This document shows positions 16,596 through 23,695 of a DNA stretch of 37,539 bases, piece by piece. The position numbers and the translations under genes were made by a program. Position 1 is the stretch's first letter. Every line of letters begins with the position of its first letter. The stretch spans positions 1-37,539 of the forward strand of contig JAUJOK010000050.1 of assembly GCA_030447685.1 (NCBI GenBank). Direction: 5' to 3'. The notes beneath the pieces are model-generated. The model saw only the letters and a list, made by a program, of their open reading frames with translations. It was not told where the DNA came from and made no database searches. This DNA comes from Armatimonadaceae bacterium. GTDB lineage: Bacteria > Armatimonadota > Armatimonadia > Armatimonadales > Armatimonadaceae.

Positions 16596-18115
16596 CGGAC
16601 AATCTCCTCGGCGGCGACCGCCACATCATCGAACGGGAAAGTCTGTTCTCCGATTATCTGATAGTCCTCATGCCCCTTGCCCGCGATTACCACCGTATCA
16701 CCGGGGCGGGCTTCGGCGACGGCCAGCGCGATAGCCACGCGCCGGTCCGCCTCCCGCAGTACGGTCGCGCCCGACCCCCTCATGCCTTCAAGAATATCCT
16801 CGATAATGGCTTCCGGCTCCTCGCGGCGCGGATTGTCCGACGTGACGACGGCGATGTCCGCCAGGTCGAGCGCGATCTTTCCCATCTTCGGGCGCTTTGT
16901 ACGGTCGCGGTTTCCACCGCAGCCGAAGACGACGATCAGGCGCTGATGGGGAAGTTCCCGCACGGAGCGCAGCACGTTCTCCAGGCCATCCGGCGTGTGC
17001 GCGTAGTCCACCAGAACCGTGAAATCCTGCCCGGCGCGCACCGGCTGGAACCGACCCGGCACCGGGGTACAGTCGGCAAGACCCTGAGCGATAGTTTCGG
17101 GTGACAGATTACGCGCAATACCATAGCCGATGGCCGCCAGGGCGTTAGCGACATTAAACGCGCCGCCGAAGTTCAGCGCAATGGGAATTCCCCCCGCCGG
17201 TGTTTTCGCCGTGAAGGTAATGCGGTCCACCGCCAGGCGCATATCCCACGCCTGGATGTCGGCCCATTGCGAGCCGGTCGCGCTGTAGCGCAAAACCCGC
17301 CCCCGTGTCCGTGGAGCGTAGTATTGACTGACGACATCGTCGCTATTTAGAACCGCCGTGAACTCCTTGCCCGCCGCCTTCGCCGTGTCCGCATAATCGG
17401 TAAAGAGGCGCGCTTTGGCATCCCGGTACGCTTCCATCGTCCCGTGGTAATCCAGGTGATCCTGGGTCAGGTTGGTGAACACGCCGATGTCGAAGGCGCA
17501 GCCATCCGTACGCCCCTGCGCCAGCGCGTGCGAGGCGACTTCCATCGCCGCCGCCGTAACGCCCCGCTCGCGCATTCGGGCGAACAACTCCTGCAAATCC
17601 GGGGCTTCCGGCGTGGTGCGCTCACCGGGCAAATCCTGTCCCGCAACGGTCGCGCCGAGCGTGCCGATAACGCCGGTGGTGTCGCCCGCCGCCCGCGCGA
17701 TAGCGTCAATCAGGCGCACGGTCGTCGTTTTGCCATTCGTTCCGGTGACGCCCGCCAGATGCAGGCGATGGGTCGGATCGTCGTAAAAGCGGCAGGCGAG
17801 CGGGGCCAGCGCCGCGCGGACGCCGGGAGCGATCAAGCGGGGAACGGGTAGGTCAGTGAAACGAGCAGCGGCCCGGTCAGCCTGAACGACAACAGCTGCC
17901 GCGCCTGCCTCCAGTGCCGTGGGGATAAAGTCATGCCCGTCGAAGCGTTCGCCGGGCACGGCGATAAAAAGGAAGCCGGGTTTAACCATGCGTGAGTCGT
18001 AGGCGATGCCTGTGAGCGGAGCGTCGAGGTTCGGGCTGCTGCCGGTGGGTGCTTCTTCCACCATCGCCCCAGGAACCGCTTCCGCTAATTGCCTCAGTCG
18101 CATCGTTCTCGCCAT
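16583..18115 (-). CDS. murE: UDP-MurNAc-L-Ala-D-Glu--meso-diaminopimelate ligase MurE
   Basis: A 510-residue cytoplasmic Mur ligase. ATP-binding GVTGTNGKTTT with K129, the carbamylated-lysine region YRDAKARLF (K234), DQDH-like TQDHLDYHGTM, and DYAHTPDGLENVL are all in place. The specificity motif DNPR at 427-430 (TSDNPRREEPEAI) is that of enzymes adding meso-diaminopimelate, so the organism has DAP-type peptidoglycan. The ATG start has GAGGCGG just upstream. The gene has a readable promoter of its own in the 149-base gap after ftsI, so murE and the genes after it can be expressed apart from mraZ-ftsI. Confidence 0.97.
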   Translation of the reverse strand: MARTMRLRQLAEAVPGAMVEEAPTGSSPNLDAPLTGIAYDSRMVKPGFLFIAVPGERFDGHDFIPTALEAGAAAVVVQADRAAARFTDLPVPRLIAPGVRAALAPLACRFYDDPTHRLHLAGVTGTNGKTTTVRLIDAIARAAGDTTGVIGTLGATVAGQDLPGERTTPEAPDLQELFARMRERGVTAAAMEVASHALAQGRTDGCAFDIGVFTNLTQDHLDYHGTMEAYRDAKARLFTDYADTAKAAGKEFTAVLNSDDVVSQYYAPRTRGRVLRYSATGSQWADIQAWDMRLAVDRITFTAKTPAGGIPIALNFGGAFNVANALAAIGYGIARNLSPETIAQGLADCTPVPGRFQPVRAGQDFTVLVDYAHTPDGLENVLRSVRELPHQRLIVVFGCGGNRDRTKRPKMGKIALDLADIAVVTSDNPRREEPEAIIEDILEGMRGSGATVLREADRRVAIALAVAEARPGDTVVIAGKGHEDYQIIGEQTFPFDDVAVAAEEIVRCAH

Positions 18116-18150
18116 TCCGCCTCGCAGGACGAACCGCGTCTGCGGCCCAC

Positions 18151-18182
18151 GGACGCCGCGCGCGCTTTGCCCGCAGGCGTCC
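18151..18182 (-). promoter_or_regulatory. Hairpin at the 5' end of the murE transcript
   Basis: GGACGCC (18151-18157) pairs with GGCGTCC (18176-18182). The stem begins almost exactly where the murE promoter would start transcription, so it would cap the 5' end of the mRNA. It may stabilise the transcript or act as a leftover terminator; no T-run follows it on the minus strand. Confidence 0.4.
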
Positions 18183-18186
18183 GTTC

Positions 18187-18215
18187 GTTATATCACAGCC
18201 CGTCAGCCCCGTAAA
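18187..18215 (-). promoter_or_regulatory. Promoter of murE
   Basis: On the minus strand, TTTACG (18210-18215) is followed after exactly 17 bases by TATAAC (18187-18192), with TG one base upstream of the -10 (extended -10). Predicted transcription start is near 18180, about 65 bases before the murE ATG. Confidence 0.6.
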
Positions 18216-18264
18216 GTGAACAGGTTTTTACCGATCCTTTCTCCCCTATAAAATAGGAAAAAGG

Positions 18265-20190
18265 TCAGGCGTCCCAGTCCGGCTTCAGTTTACCGGGCTT
18301 GCGGGTTTTGGCCTTGCCGGAGCCGCTACTGCTGGGGCGGTCGTGCGGCGTGCGGCGGGCGATCAGCGCTTTTTCCACGATTTCGCGAAACACAGGACCA
18401 GCCACCGTCCCGCCGTAGTAGCTCCCTTTGGGCGCTGTCACCGATACCAGAATCACAAACCTCGGATCGCGCGCCGGGGCCATGCCGATAAACGACGCCA
18501 CGTACTTGCCGCTGCGGTAACTGCCGTTCTCCGCCACCTGCGCCGTGCCGGTTTTGCCGCCCGCCGTATAGCCGTCCGGGGCCGCCGCTTTGCCCGTGCC
18601 GCTGTCCACCACCGTTTGCAGCATTTGACGCATCTGCCGCGCCACTTCCGGCGAAACCACGCGCCGCGCCTCAGAGGGCTGGCTGGGACGCAGGTCCGAG
18701 CCGTCCGCATTGCGGGTGCCCCAGACGATGCGCGGGCGCAGATAGACGCCGTCATTGGCGACAACCGCATAGGCGGCTGCAAGCTGCAAAGGCGTTACCG
18801 AGATACCCTGGCCGAAAGCGACGTTGGCAAGCTGCATATCCGACCAGCGCTCCGGCTTTGCCAGCAGACCCCGGCTTTCTCCCGGCAGGCCGCACTCCGT
18901 CCGCTCGCCGAAACCGAACCGGCGCTCATACTCCCACAGCGTCTCCTTGCCCAGCAGACGCCCCATGCCCGCACTCGCGATGTTGCAGGAGTCACGGATA
19001 ACATCGGTCAGATTTTCGCTGCCGTGCTTCGCGCCGTGGGCGCAACGGATGCTTCGCCGCCCGATCTTCTGGCTGCCGCCGCAGAAAAACATCGAGGAGG
19101 GCGTCACCTTGCCCTCTTCCAGCGCGGCGGCCACGGTGACGACTTTCAGCGTTGAGCCGGGTTCATACGGCGAGGTCACGGCGCGGTTGGCGCGAAAAGA
19201 GGCCGGAAACTCGTTCCGCTTGTTCACATCGAAGGTCGGATAGTTTGCCAGCGCCAGGATATCGCCGGTTTTGGGATCGAGCACTATAGCCGTCGCCGCA
19301 TCGGCGCGGCTTTCCACATAGGCTTTGCGCAACGCCGTCTGCACGTCGTGCTGCAGCGTCGCATCCAAAGTCAAAAGCACATCGCGTCCCGGCTGCTCAG
19401 GCACTTCGCGCCGGATCGTGCCGGGGATGGGTCGCCTGCCGCCGTCGAACTCCGCTTCCAGAAGGCCGGGCTTTCCGCGCAGCGTCGTTTCCAGTTCCCG
19501 CTCCAGTCCCTCCAGCCCCTTGCCGTCGATATCCGTGTAACCGATCAGATGCGCCGCCAGCCCGCCGTTCATCGCAACGCGCCGCGTGGTCGGCAATACG
19601 CCCACACCGGGCAGATTCGCGGCGGCGATACGGTCGGCGGTCGCCTGATCCACGACCCGGCGCACATCTATGGTGCGCAGCTTTCCGGTGGCGGTCTTTC
19701 CCCCCAGTTTCCGCGCCAGCGCCGCCATATCGACGCCCGGCAGGTGCTCAGCCAGCCCTTTCAGCGCGGCTTCGCGCCGCATCTCCGGCGTATCGAGCAG
19801 CGGTGCGGTTTTGGCTCCCTTGACGGTAGTTACATACCACTGGTTGGGATCGAGAACGATGGAGGCGGCCTGTTCGTTGCGAACCAACAAAGCGCCGCTG
19901 CGATCCAGCAGGACGCCGCGCCGCGCCGGGATCAGCCGGGTACGCTCGCGCAAATCCTCGGCGACCGCCCGGTACTGGGCGTGCTGAACCACCTGCAGAT
20001 AGGCCAGGCGTCCGGCTAAAGCGACATAGCCCAGAAGCACCAGCAGAAACACGGAAAAGATACGCTGCGGGAGACGAACCGTAGCGACGTCGGGGGCCTG
20101 CGCCGCTCCGACTCGCCTTGTTCCAGCGGAGGCCGTCGCCGCCGCGCTCCGGTTGGAAGAATATCTGCTGTGCGTCGTTTCCACGGACAT
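18265..20190 (-). CDS. ftsI: Class B penicillin-binding protein FtsI (PBP3-like transpeptidase)
   Basis: A 641-residue bitopic transpeptidase that cross-links septal peptidoglycan. Start ATG with AAGGAG 9 bases upstream. A 42-residue Ser/Ala-rich cytoplasmic tail precedes the transmembrane helix (RIFSVFLLVLLGYVALAGRL, 43-62). The dimerisation domain has PARRGVLLDRSGALLV and HLIGYTDIDGKGLEGLE. The transpeptidase carries the three active-site motifs: STLK at 346-349 (Ser346), SCN at 401-403, KTGT at 546-549. Near the C-terminus are SFIGMAPARDPRFVILV and GGTVAGPVFREI. There is no PASTA domain, so it resembles the Gram-negative FtsI form rather than SpoVD. The tail is basic (KAKTRKPGKLK). It lies 13 bases after the ftsL-like gene. 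Confidence 0.95.
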   Translation of the reverse strand: MSVETTHSRYSSNRSAAATASAGTRRVGAAQAPDVATVRLPQRIFSVFLLVLLGYVALAGRLAYLQVVQHAQYRAVAEDLRERTRLIPARRGVLLDRSGALLVRNEQAASIVLDPNQWYVTTVKGAKTAPLLDTPEMRREAALKGLAEHLPGVDMAALARKLGGKTATGKLRTIDVRRVVDQATADRIAAANLPGVGVLPTTRRVAMNGGLAAHLIGYTDIDGKGLEGLERELETTLRGKPGLLEAEFDGGRRPIPGTIRREVPEQPGRDVLLTLDATLQHDVQTALRKAYVESRADAATAIVLDPKTGDILALANYPTFDVNKRNEFPASFRANRAVTSPYEPGSTLKVVTVAAALEEGKVTPSSMFFCGGSQKIGRRSIRCAHGAKHGSENLTDVIRDSCNIASAGMGRLLGKETLWEYERRFGFGERTECGLPGESRGLLAKPERWSDMQLANVAFGQGISVTPLQLAAAYAVVANDGVYLRPRIVWGTRNADGSDLRPSQPSEARRVVSPEVARQMRQMLQTVVDSGTGKAAAPDGYTAGGKTGTAQVAENGSYRSGKYVASFIGMAPARDPRFVILVSVTAPKGSYYGGTVAGPVFREIVEKALIARRTPHDRPSSSGSGKAKTRKPGKLKPDWDA

Positions 20191-20203
20191 AAGTCCCGTC
20201 TCC

Positions 20204-20689
20204 TTACTGGCCGCGCGGCGGCGTCATCACCCGATTGCGCGCTTCCGGCGGCAGTACGACCGCCATCTCCGGCGTGGTCAGCTCCATACCCAGTTCCTTC
20301 GCACGGCGGGCCACCGCGTTGGGCAGAGAAAGACGACCGATCTCGGCGCGCAAAACATCCTCTTCCTGCTTCGCGCGCTGAAGGTCACGCCGCAGCAGGG
20401 AGAGATGGAAGCCCGCTGTGGTCACGCGCGCATAGGCATACACATAGATGCACAGCATTGAGACCAGGAACGTCCCCACCAGAACGGCAGCCGTCATCGG
20501 GCTGCGCCAGCCGCCTTTTCGGCGGCGCGGCGGCTGTGGCCCGCGCACTTCCCGCCGGGGCGGCGACGGCGGCGGTGTCCCTTCCGGGGCAGGAGGTGTC
20601 TTAAGCGCCGGGGGCGGCGTCTGAACCCGCTCCTCGACCTCTATTGCCGCTGCTGATGTCGCCACCGCCGCTACGCGCTCCGCAATCAT
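20204..20689 (-). CDS. ftsL: FtsL-like divisome protein
   Basis: A 161-residue bitopic protein from the ATG at 20687-20689, chosen for the GGGAGGAG 8 bases upstream. A long Pro/Arg-rich cytoplasmic region (residues 22-64) precedes one transmembrane helix (about 66-86, MTAAVLVGTFLVSMLCIYVY) and a short leucine-zipper-like coiled coil (LSLLRRDLQRAKQEEDVLRA with EIGRLSL). The C-terminal pattern LPNAVARRAKELGMELTTP is typical of FtsL, which recruits FtsW/FtsI. FtsL is poorly conserved, so the call rests on topology and on position between rsmH and ftsI. The cytoplasmic part is much longer than in E. coli FtsL. Confidence 0.8.
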   Translation of the reverse strand: MIAERVAAVATSAAAIEVEERVQTPPPALKTPPAPEGTPPPSPPRREVRGPQPPRRRKGGWRSPMTAAVLVGTFLVSMLCIYVYAYARVTTAGFHLSLLRRDLQRAKQEEDVLRAEIGRLSLPNAVARRAKELGMELTTPEMAVVLPPEARNRVMTPPRGQ

Positions 20690-20745
20690 ACCGCCGTCTC
20701 CTCCCTGGCTCGCTTTTCCCGGAAAAAAGCCGCCCACTCCCTGCT

Positions 20746-21693
20746 TCAGCGCCGCCGCCGCTCCGCCGCGCGCAGCTTGGCGCTGCGCGCGCGCGGGTTT
20801 GCCCGCACCTCGTCCGGAGTCGGCCCCAACGGCTTTTTCGTCAAAACACTTAAAACCGGTTCCGGCGGCGGCGCGACATCGGGAAGGTCCGTTCCCTCTC
20901 GTTTCCCGGAAAGCGCCGCCATCACGGTCTTGACGATACGATCTTCCAGCGAATGGTACGAAATCACCACCAGCCGCCCCCCCGGCGCGAGCAGCCCCGC
21001 TGCCGCTTCCAGCGCCGTCTGTAAAACCTCTAACTCGCGGTTTACCGCGATCCGCAGCGCCTGGAACGTCCGGGTCGCCGGGTGAATCTCTCCGGGGCGC
21101 GTCCGAAGCGGCATCGCCCCGCGCACCGCATCCACTAAATCTTCGGTTGTGGCGAGCTTTTTCTCAGCCCTTCGCCGCACGATTTCCGCCGCGATACGCC
21201 GCGCGCGCGGTTCTTCGCCATACGTGAAGAGAATCCGCGCTATCTCTTCCTCGGGCAGGCGGTTCACCAGATCGGCGGCAGTCTCACCCCCGCTTCCGGC
21301 GTTCATGCGCATATCCAGCGGCCCGTTATAGCGAAAAGCAAAGCCGCGCCGGGCCGTATCCAACTGATGCGACGATACCCCCAGATCAAGCAAAATACCG
21401 TCCGGGGCGGGAAGGTTTTCTTCCGCAAGGACCGACGCCATCTCCGAAAAGTTCGCCTGCCGCAGCCGCACAGAAACATTCGAGGCAGCATCGGCCAATA
21501 CCTGCCCGGCCTGCGCCAATGCTTCCCCATCCTGGTCCAGTCCTACCAGCGTCCCCCCCGGACTGAGCAGCGGCGCAATCATCCGCGAATGCCCCCCGCC
21601 GCCCAGTGTCGCGTCCACGATGCAGCCGCCGGGCCGGGGGGACAGCCACGTCAGCACCTCTGTCACCATCACCGGCGTATGGTAGGCGCTCAC
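20746..21693 (-). CDS. rsmH: 16S rRNA (cytosine(1402)-N(4))-methyltransferase RsmH
   Basis: A 315-residue SAM-dependent enzyme (MraW) that methylates C1402 in the ribosomal decoding centre. Start GTG at 21691-21693 with AAGAGG upstream. Motifs: YHTPVMVTEVLTWL at the N-terminus, the SAM-binding VDATLGGGGHS at residues 26-36, LVGLDQDGEAL, DGILLDLGVSSHQLD, RGFAFRYNGPLDMRM, TFQALRIAVNREL, VVISYHSLEDRIVK, and TKKPLGPTPDEV. The C-terminus is the usual basic tail (NPRARSAKLRAAERRRR). It follows mraZ by 21 bases. Confidence 0.97.
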   Translation of the reverse strand: MSAYHTPVMVTEVLTWLSPRPGGCIVDATLGGGGHSRMIAPLLSPGGTLVGLDQDGEALAQAGQVLADAASNVSVRLRQANFSEMASVLAEENLPAPDGILLDLGVSSHQLDTARRGFAFRYNGPLDMRMNAGSGGETAADLVNRLPEEEIARILFTYGEEPRARRIAAEIVRRRAEKKLATTEDLVDAVRGAMPLRTRPGEIHPATRTFQALRIAVNRELEVLQTALEAAAGLLAPGGRLVVISYHSLEDRIVKTVMAALSGKREGTDLPDVAPPPEPVLSVLTKKPLGPTPDEVRANPRARSAKLRAAERRRR

Positions 21694-21714
21694 GGTTCGG
21701 CCTCTTTTCCGTCG

Positions 21715-22155
21715 TTACCCGGCGTATTTGCCCAATCCGACTTCTCCGGCAGAGGTTGAGATGTCTTCATCCGTTACGCTTGCGTTAAACGCATCCCAAC
21801 CTTCTTTGCTCCAAATTTCAATACGGATTCCCGTACCAACTATGGTAACATCTTCCTGGATGCCGGCAAACTCGCGCAGATTGCTCGGAATGGCGACTCG
21901 CCCCTGGCTGTCTACCTGAGTCTCCAGCGCCTCGGCGGAAAACCAGCGCTGAAGACGGATAGTATGCTTGTCCAGGGCCGGCTGCTGCTGAAGCTTTTCT
22001 TCCATGTCCTGGAAATCTTTTTCACGATAGACAAAAAGGCACTTGTCCATACCTTTGGTGATGACGAAGGTATTACCTAACTCGTTGCGGAAGCGCAGGG
22101 GAATAATCACCCTCCCCTTGTCATCCACAGAATGGTAATTTGCCCCACGAAACAC
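21715..22155 (-). CDS. mraZ: Transcriptional regulator MraZ
   Basis: A 146-residue DNA-binding protein with two AbrB-like repeats, each with the DXXXRXXXP-type signature: DDKGRVIIP at 11-19 and DSQGRVAIP at 82-90. Start is a GTG at 22153-22155 (MFRGANYHSVD) behind GGAGG. In other bacteria MraZ represses its own operon by binding short direct GTG-rich or TGGG-rich repeats in the promoter; a matching repeat set lies just upstream here. It is the first gene of the division cluster and sets expression of all genes to at least ftsI. The C-terminal Ser/Thr/Glu tail is slightly longer than in E. coli. Confidence 0.97.
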   Translation of the reverse strand: MFRGANYHSVDDKGRVIIPLRFRNELGNTFVITKGMDKCLFVYREKDFQDMEEKLQQQPALDKHTIRLQRWFSAEALETQVDSQGRVAIPSNLREFAGIQEDVTIVGTGIRIEIWSKEGWDAFNASVTDEDISTSAGEVGLGKYAG

Positions 22156-22165
22156 CCCTGAGCCT

Positions 22166-22190
22166 CCACCAAGTCACCACTTGCCGCCAC
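22166..22190 (-). promoter_or_regulatory. Candidate MraZ-binding repeats (GTGG boxes)
   Basis: On the minus strand GTGG occurs at 22187-22190, 22177-22180 and 22166-22169, spaced 10 and 11 bases, i.e. one helical turn apart, between the mraZ -10 box and start codon. A TGGGG directly follows the -10 box. MraZ elsewhere recognises three direct repeats of this kind with about 10-base periodicity, so autorepression is likely. That these particular boxes bind MraZ is inference. Confidence 0.55.
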
Positions 22191-22197
22191 CGCCCCA

Positions 22198-22227
22198 ATT
22201 GTAAGTTATCAAGAATGGGCGTGTCAA
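22198..22227 (-). promoter_or_regulatory. Promoter of mraZ and the division cluster
   Basis: TTGACA (22222-22227) and TACAAT (22198-22203) on the minus strand are separated by 18 bases. Predicted start near 22190, giving a leader of about 35 bases that holds the GTGG boxes. This is the clearest sigma-70-type promoter of the cluster. Confidence 0.75.
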
Positions 22228-22288
22228 CCCTTATCGGCGAAAAAGAACCCTTTTTTTTGACTTTGCTACAGGATATGCTTGTAACAGG

Positions 22289-22317
22289 GTGTTTTGTCTC
22301 TATATATAGTGTTTTGT
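22289..22317. repeat. Direct repeat GTGTTTTGT around an AT palindrome
   Basis: GTGTTTTGT at 22289-22297 and 22309-22317 are exactly 20 bases apart (two helical turns), with CTATATATAG between them; a weaker GTGTTTG follows at 22327-22333. The set lies between the divergent mraZ and ROK kinase promoters, upstream of both -35 boxes, so it may be an operator for an unknown regulator. Confidence 0.4.
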
Positions 22318-22345
22318 TCGCCTAAAGTGTTTGCCTCGTGTGCGA

Positions 22346-22374
22346 TTGACAGGCTCTTTTGCCGCCGCTATACT
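22346..22374 (+). promoter_or_regulatory. Promoter of the ROK kinase gene
   Basis: A near-consensus promoter: TTGACA (22346-22351), 17-base spacer, TATACT (22369-22374). Transcription would start near 22381, about 90 bases before the GTG start at 22473. The leader begins with a strong hairpin. Confidence 0.75.
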
Positions 22375-22384
22375 GATAACTCCG

Positions 22385-22413
22385 GGTGGGGGCCTGTCTC
22401 CCCTGCCCCCACC
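22385..22413 (+). promoter_or_regulatory. Leader hairpin of the ROK kinase mRNA
   Basis: GGTGGGGGC (22385-22393) pairs perfectly with GCCCCCACC (22405-22413) around an 11-base loop. A smaller CCCCG-TTC-CGGGG hairpin follows at about 22426-22438, just before the ribosome site. The pair lies at the very start of the predicted transcript and could stabilise it or affect translation; no known riboswitch is recognised. Confidence 0.45.
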
Positions 22414-22472
22414 TGTCTCCACAGACCCCGTTCCGGGGAGGAGCAGGGAGGACGAGGGGAGGATGGAAAACC

Positions 22473-23465
22473 GTGCAACCGAATCGCAATGCCCCGTACC
22501 TGCTTGGACTGGATTTAGGGGGCACCAATGTCCGCGCCGCCGTCACCGACCGTGAAGGCAAGCTGCTGGGGTCGGGGCGCGCGCCCTCGCTGGCGACCGA
22601 GGGAGTCGAGAACACTGTCTCGCAGATCGTCCACGCCGCCCGCACTGCTATCCAGTCGGCGGGCGTAAAAAAGGAAGAGGTCGCCGGGCTGGGAATGGGC
22701 GTCCCCGGCGTGATCGAGCCGAAATCCGGAGTCGTCGTCTGGGCGCCCAACTTCTACGACCGGGGCGAGCAGTACCGCAACGTCTCCCTGGCCGAACCGG
22801 TGCAGACCCAGAGCGGCCTTCCGGTCTTCATGGGCAATGACGCCAATGTGGCCGCGCTGGGCGAGTTCCGCTTCGGCGCAGGGCGCTCTGTCCGCACCAT
22901 GGTCATGCTGACGCTGGGCACCGGCATCGGCGGCGGCATAATTCTGGACGGCAAGCTGTGGACGGGCGCGACCGGCGGCGCGGGCGAGATCGGTCATATC
23001 ATCATTGCGGCGGGCGGTCGCGGCTGGGCGGCGGCTTTCGGCTCGCTGGAAAGCATGGGCCAGATCGGCGCGATTACCGAGCGCGCGGCGCGCAAAATCT
23101 GCGAGGGCCGCAAAAGCCTGCTGGCCGAGCGGGTGGACTACGACTGGCGGCTTCTCACCCCCAAGGACATCGCCGACGCCGCCGCCGACGGCGACCCTAT
23201 CGCTCTGGAAACTTTCGAGGAGACCGGCTACTACATCGGCCTGGGTGTCGCTTCCATCGTCAACCTGCTCAACCCGGAGATGGTGGTGGTCGGCGGCGGC
23301 GTGGCCCAGTCGGGCGACCTGATCCTCGACCCGATACGCCGCTCTGCCCGCGCCAACGCCATCAAAACCATGATCGACGCCTGCCCGATTGTCCCCGCTG
23401 AATTAGGCGACGACGCGGGCATTTTCGGCGGCGTCTCCCTGGTGCTGGACGCGCTGGAGTCGTAG
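22473..23465 (+). CDS. ROK family sugar kinase (glucokinase-like) lacking the zinc cysteines
   Basis: A 330-residue protein from a GTG at 22473 with GGGAGGA 9 bases upstream; an in-frame ATG at 22386 lies in the leader hairpin. Motifs: LLGLDLGGTNVRAAV (phosphate loop, DLGGTN 14-19), GLGMGVPGVIEP, FMGNDANVAALGE with catalytic Asp123, LGTGIGGGIILDG, GEIGH at 171-175, and VNLLNPEMVVVGGGVAQSG. ROK kinases normally carry a CXCGXXGCXE zinc site right after GEIGH. Here that place reads GGRGWAAAFGSLES with no cysteine, while the flanking GSLES keeps the GCLE spacing. No helix-turn-helix is present, so it is a kinase-type rather than repressor-type ROK. It probably phosphorylates glucose or a related hexose; galT lies downstream. 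Confidence 0.9.
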   Translation: MQPNRNAPYLLGLDLGGTNVRAAVTDREGKLLGSGRAPSLATEGVENTVSQIVHAARTAIQSAGVKKEEVAGLGMGVPGVIEPKSGVVVWAPNFYDRGEQYRNVSLAEPVQTQSGLPVFMGNDANVAALGEFRFGAGRSVRTMVMLTLGTGIGGGIILDGKLWTGATGGAGEIGHIIIAAGGRGWAAAFGSLESMGQIGAITERAARKICEGRKSLLAERVDYDWRLLTPKDIADAAADGDPIALETFEETGYYIGLGVASIVNLLNPEMVVVGGGVAQSGDLILDPIRRSARANAIKTMIDACPIVPAELGDDAGIFGGVSLVLDALES

Positions 23466-23487
23466 CGCGGCGCAGGCGGAAAAGACC

Positions 23488-23694
23488 ATGCGTAAAGAGA
23501 CCATCCGCAAGGACGACGGGCGCTACCTTATCTACTATACGTTCGATGAGGAAGAGATGCCCCCTCCCCCCAACCCCCTCCCCACGCTGCGAGGGGGAGG
23601 AAGAAGAAGAACCGGACGCAGTAGGCGATTCAGTTCCTCCCTCTGGCTCCCCTCTCCCGCAGCGTGGGGGGGGGGGTGGGGGGGAGGGGGCTGA
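23488..23694 (+). CDS. Very small protein with a repeat-encoded C-terminus
   Basis: The first 23 residues (MRKETIRKDDGRYLIYYTF, then DEEE) read as a genuine charged small protein, with GGAAAA before the ATG and a position 22 bases after the ROK kinase stop. From residue 24 on the frame runs into the inverted-repeat element and becomes Pro/Arg/Gly low-complexity sequence ending in a Gly-run, with its TGA one base before the galT ATG. I infer that the original gene was a micro-protein of about 25-35 residues whose stop was displaced by the element. Function unknown. It could also be only a leader peptide for galT. Confidence 0.5.
   Translation: MRKETIRKDDGRYLIYYTFDEEEMPPPPNPLPTLRGGGRRRTGRSRRFSSSLWLPSPAAWGGGWGGGG
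23559..23691. repeat. 133-bp inverted-repeat element upstream of galT
   Basis: The ends mirror each other: 23559-23590 reads GCCCCCT, C6, AA, C5, T, C4, ACGCTGC, and 23659-23691 is its imperfect complement (GCAGCGT, G11, T, G7, A, G5, C). Differences are mostly in C/G-run length. A GAGGGGGAGG/CCTCCCTCTGG pair lies further in. The element ends 4 bases before the galT ATG and provides its purine-rich ribosome site. Confidence 0.8.
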
Positions 23695-23695
23695 A

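Noticed and set aside
22385-22440. Riboswitch in the ROK kinase leader
   Set aside because: Two simple hairpins are visible but none of the conserved cores of known riboswitches.
15029-23691. CRISPR array
   Set aside because: The repeats are inverted, GC-rich and not regularly spaced, and no cas gene is present.
23546-23695. N-terminal extension of GalT
   Set aside because: It translates only the inverted-repeat element; the family start is MSELRWHP at 23696.
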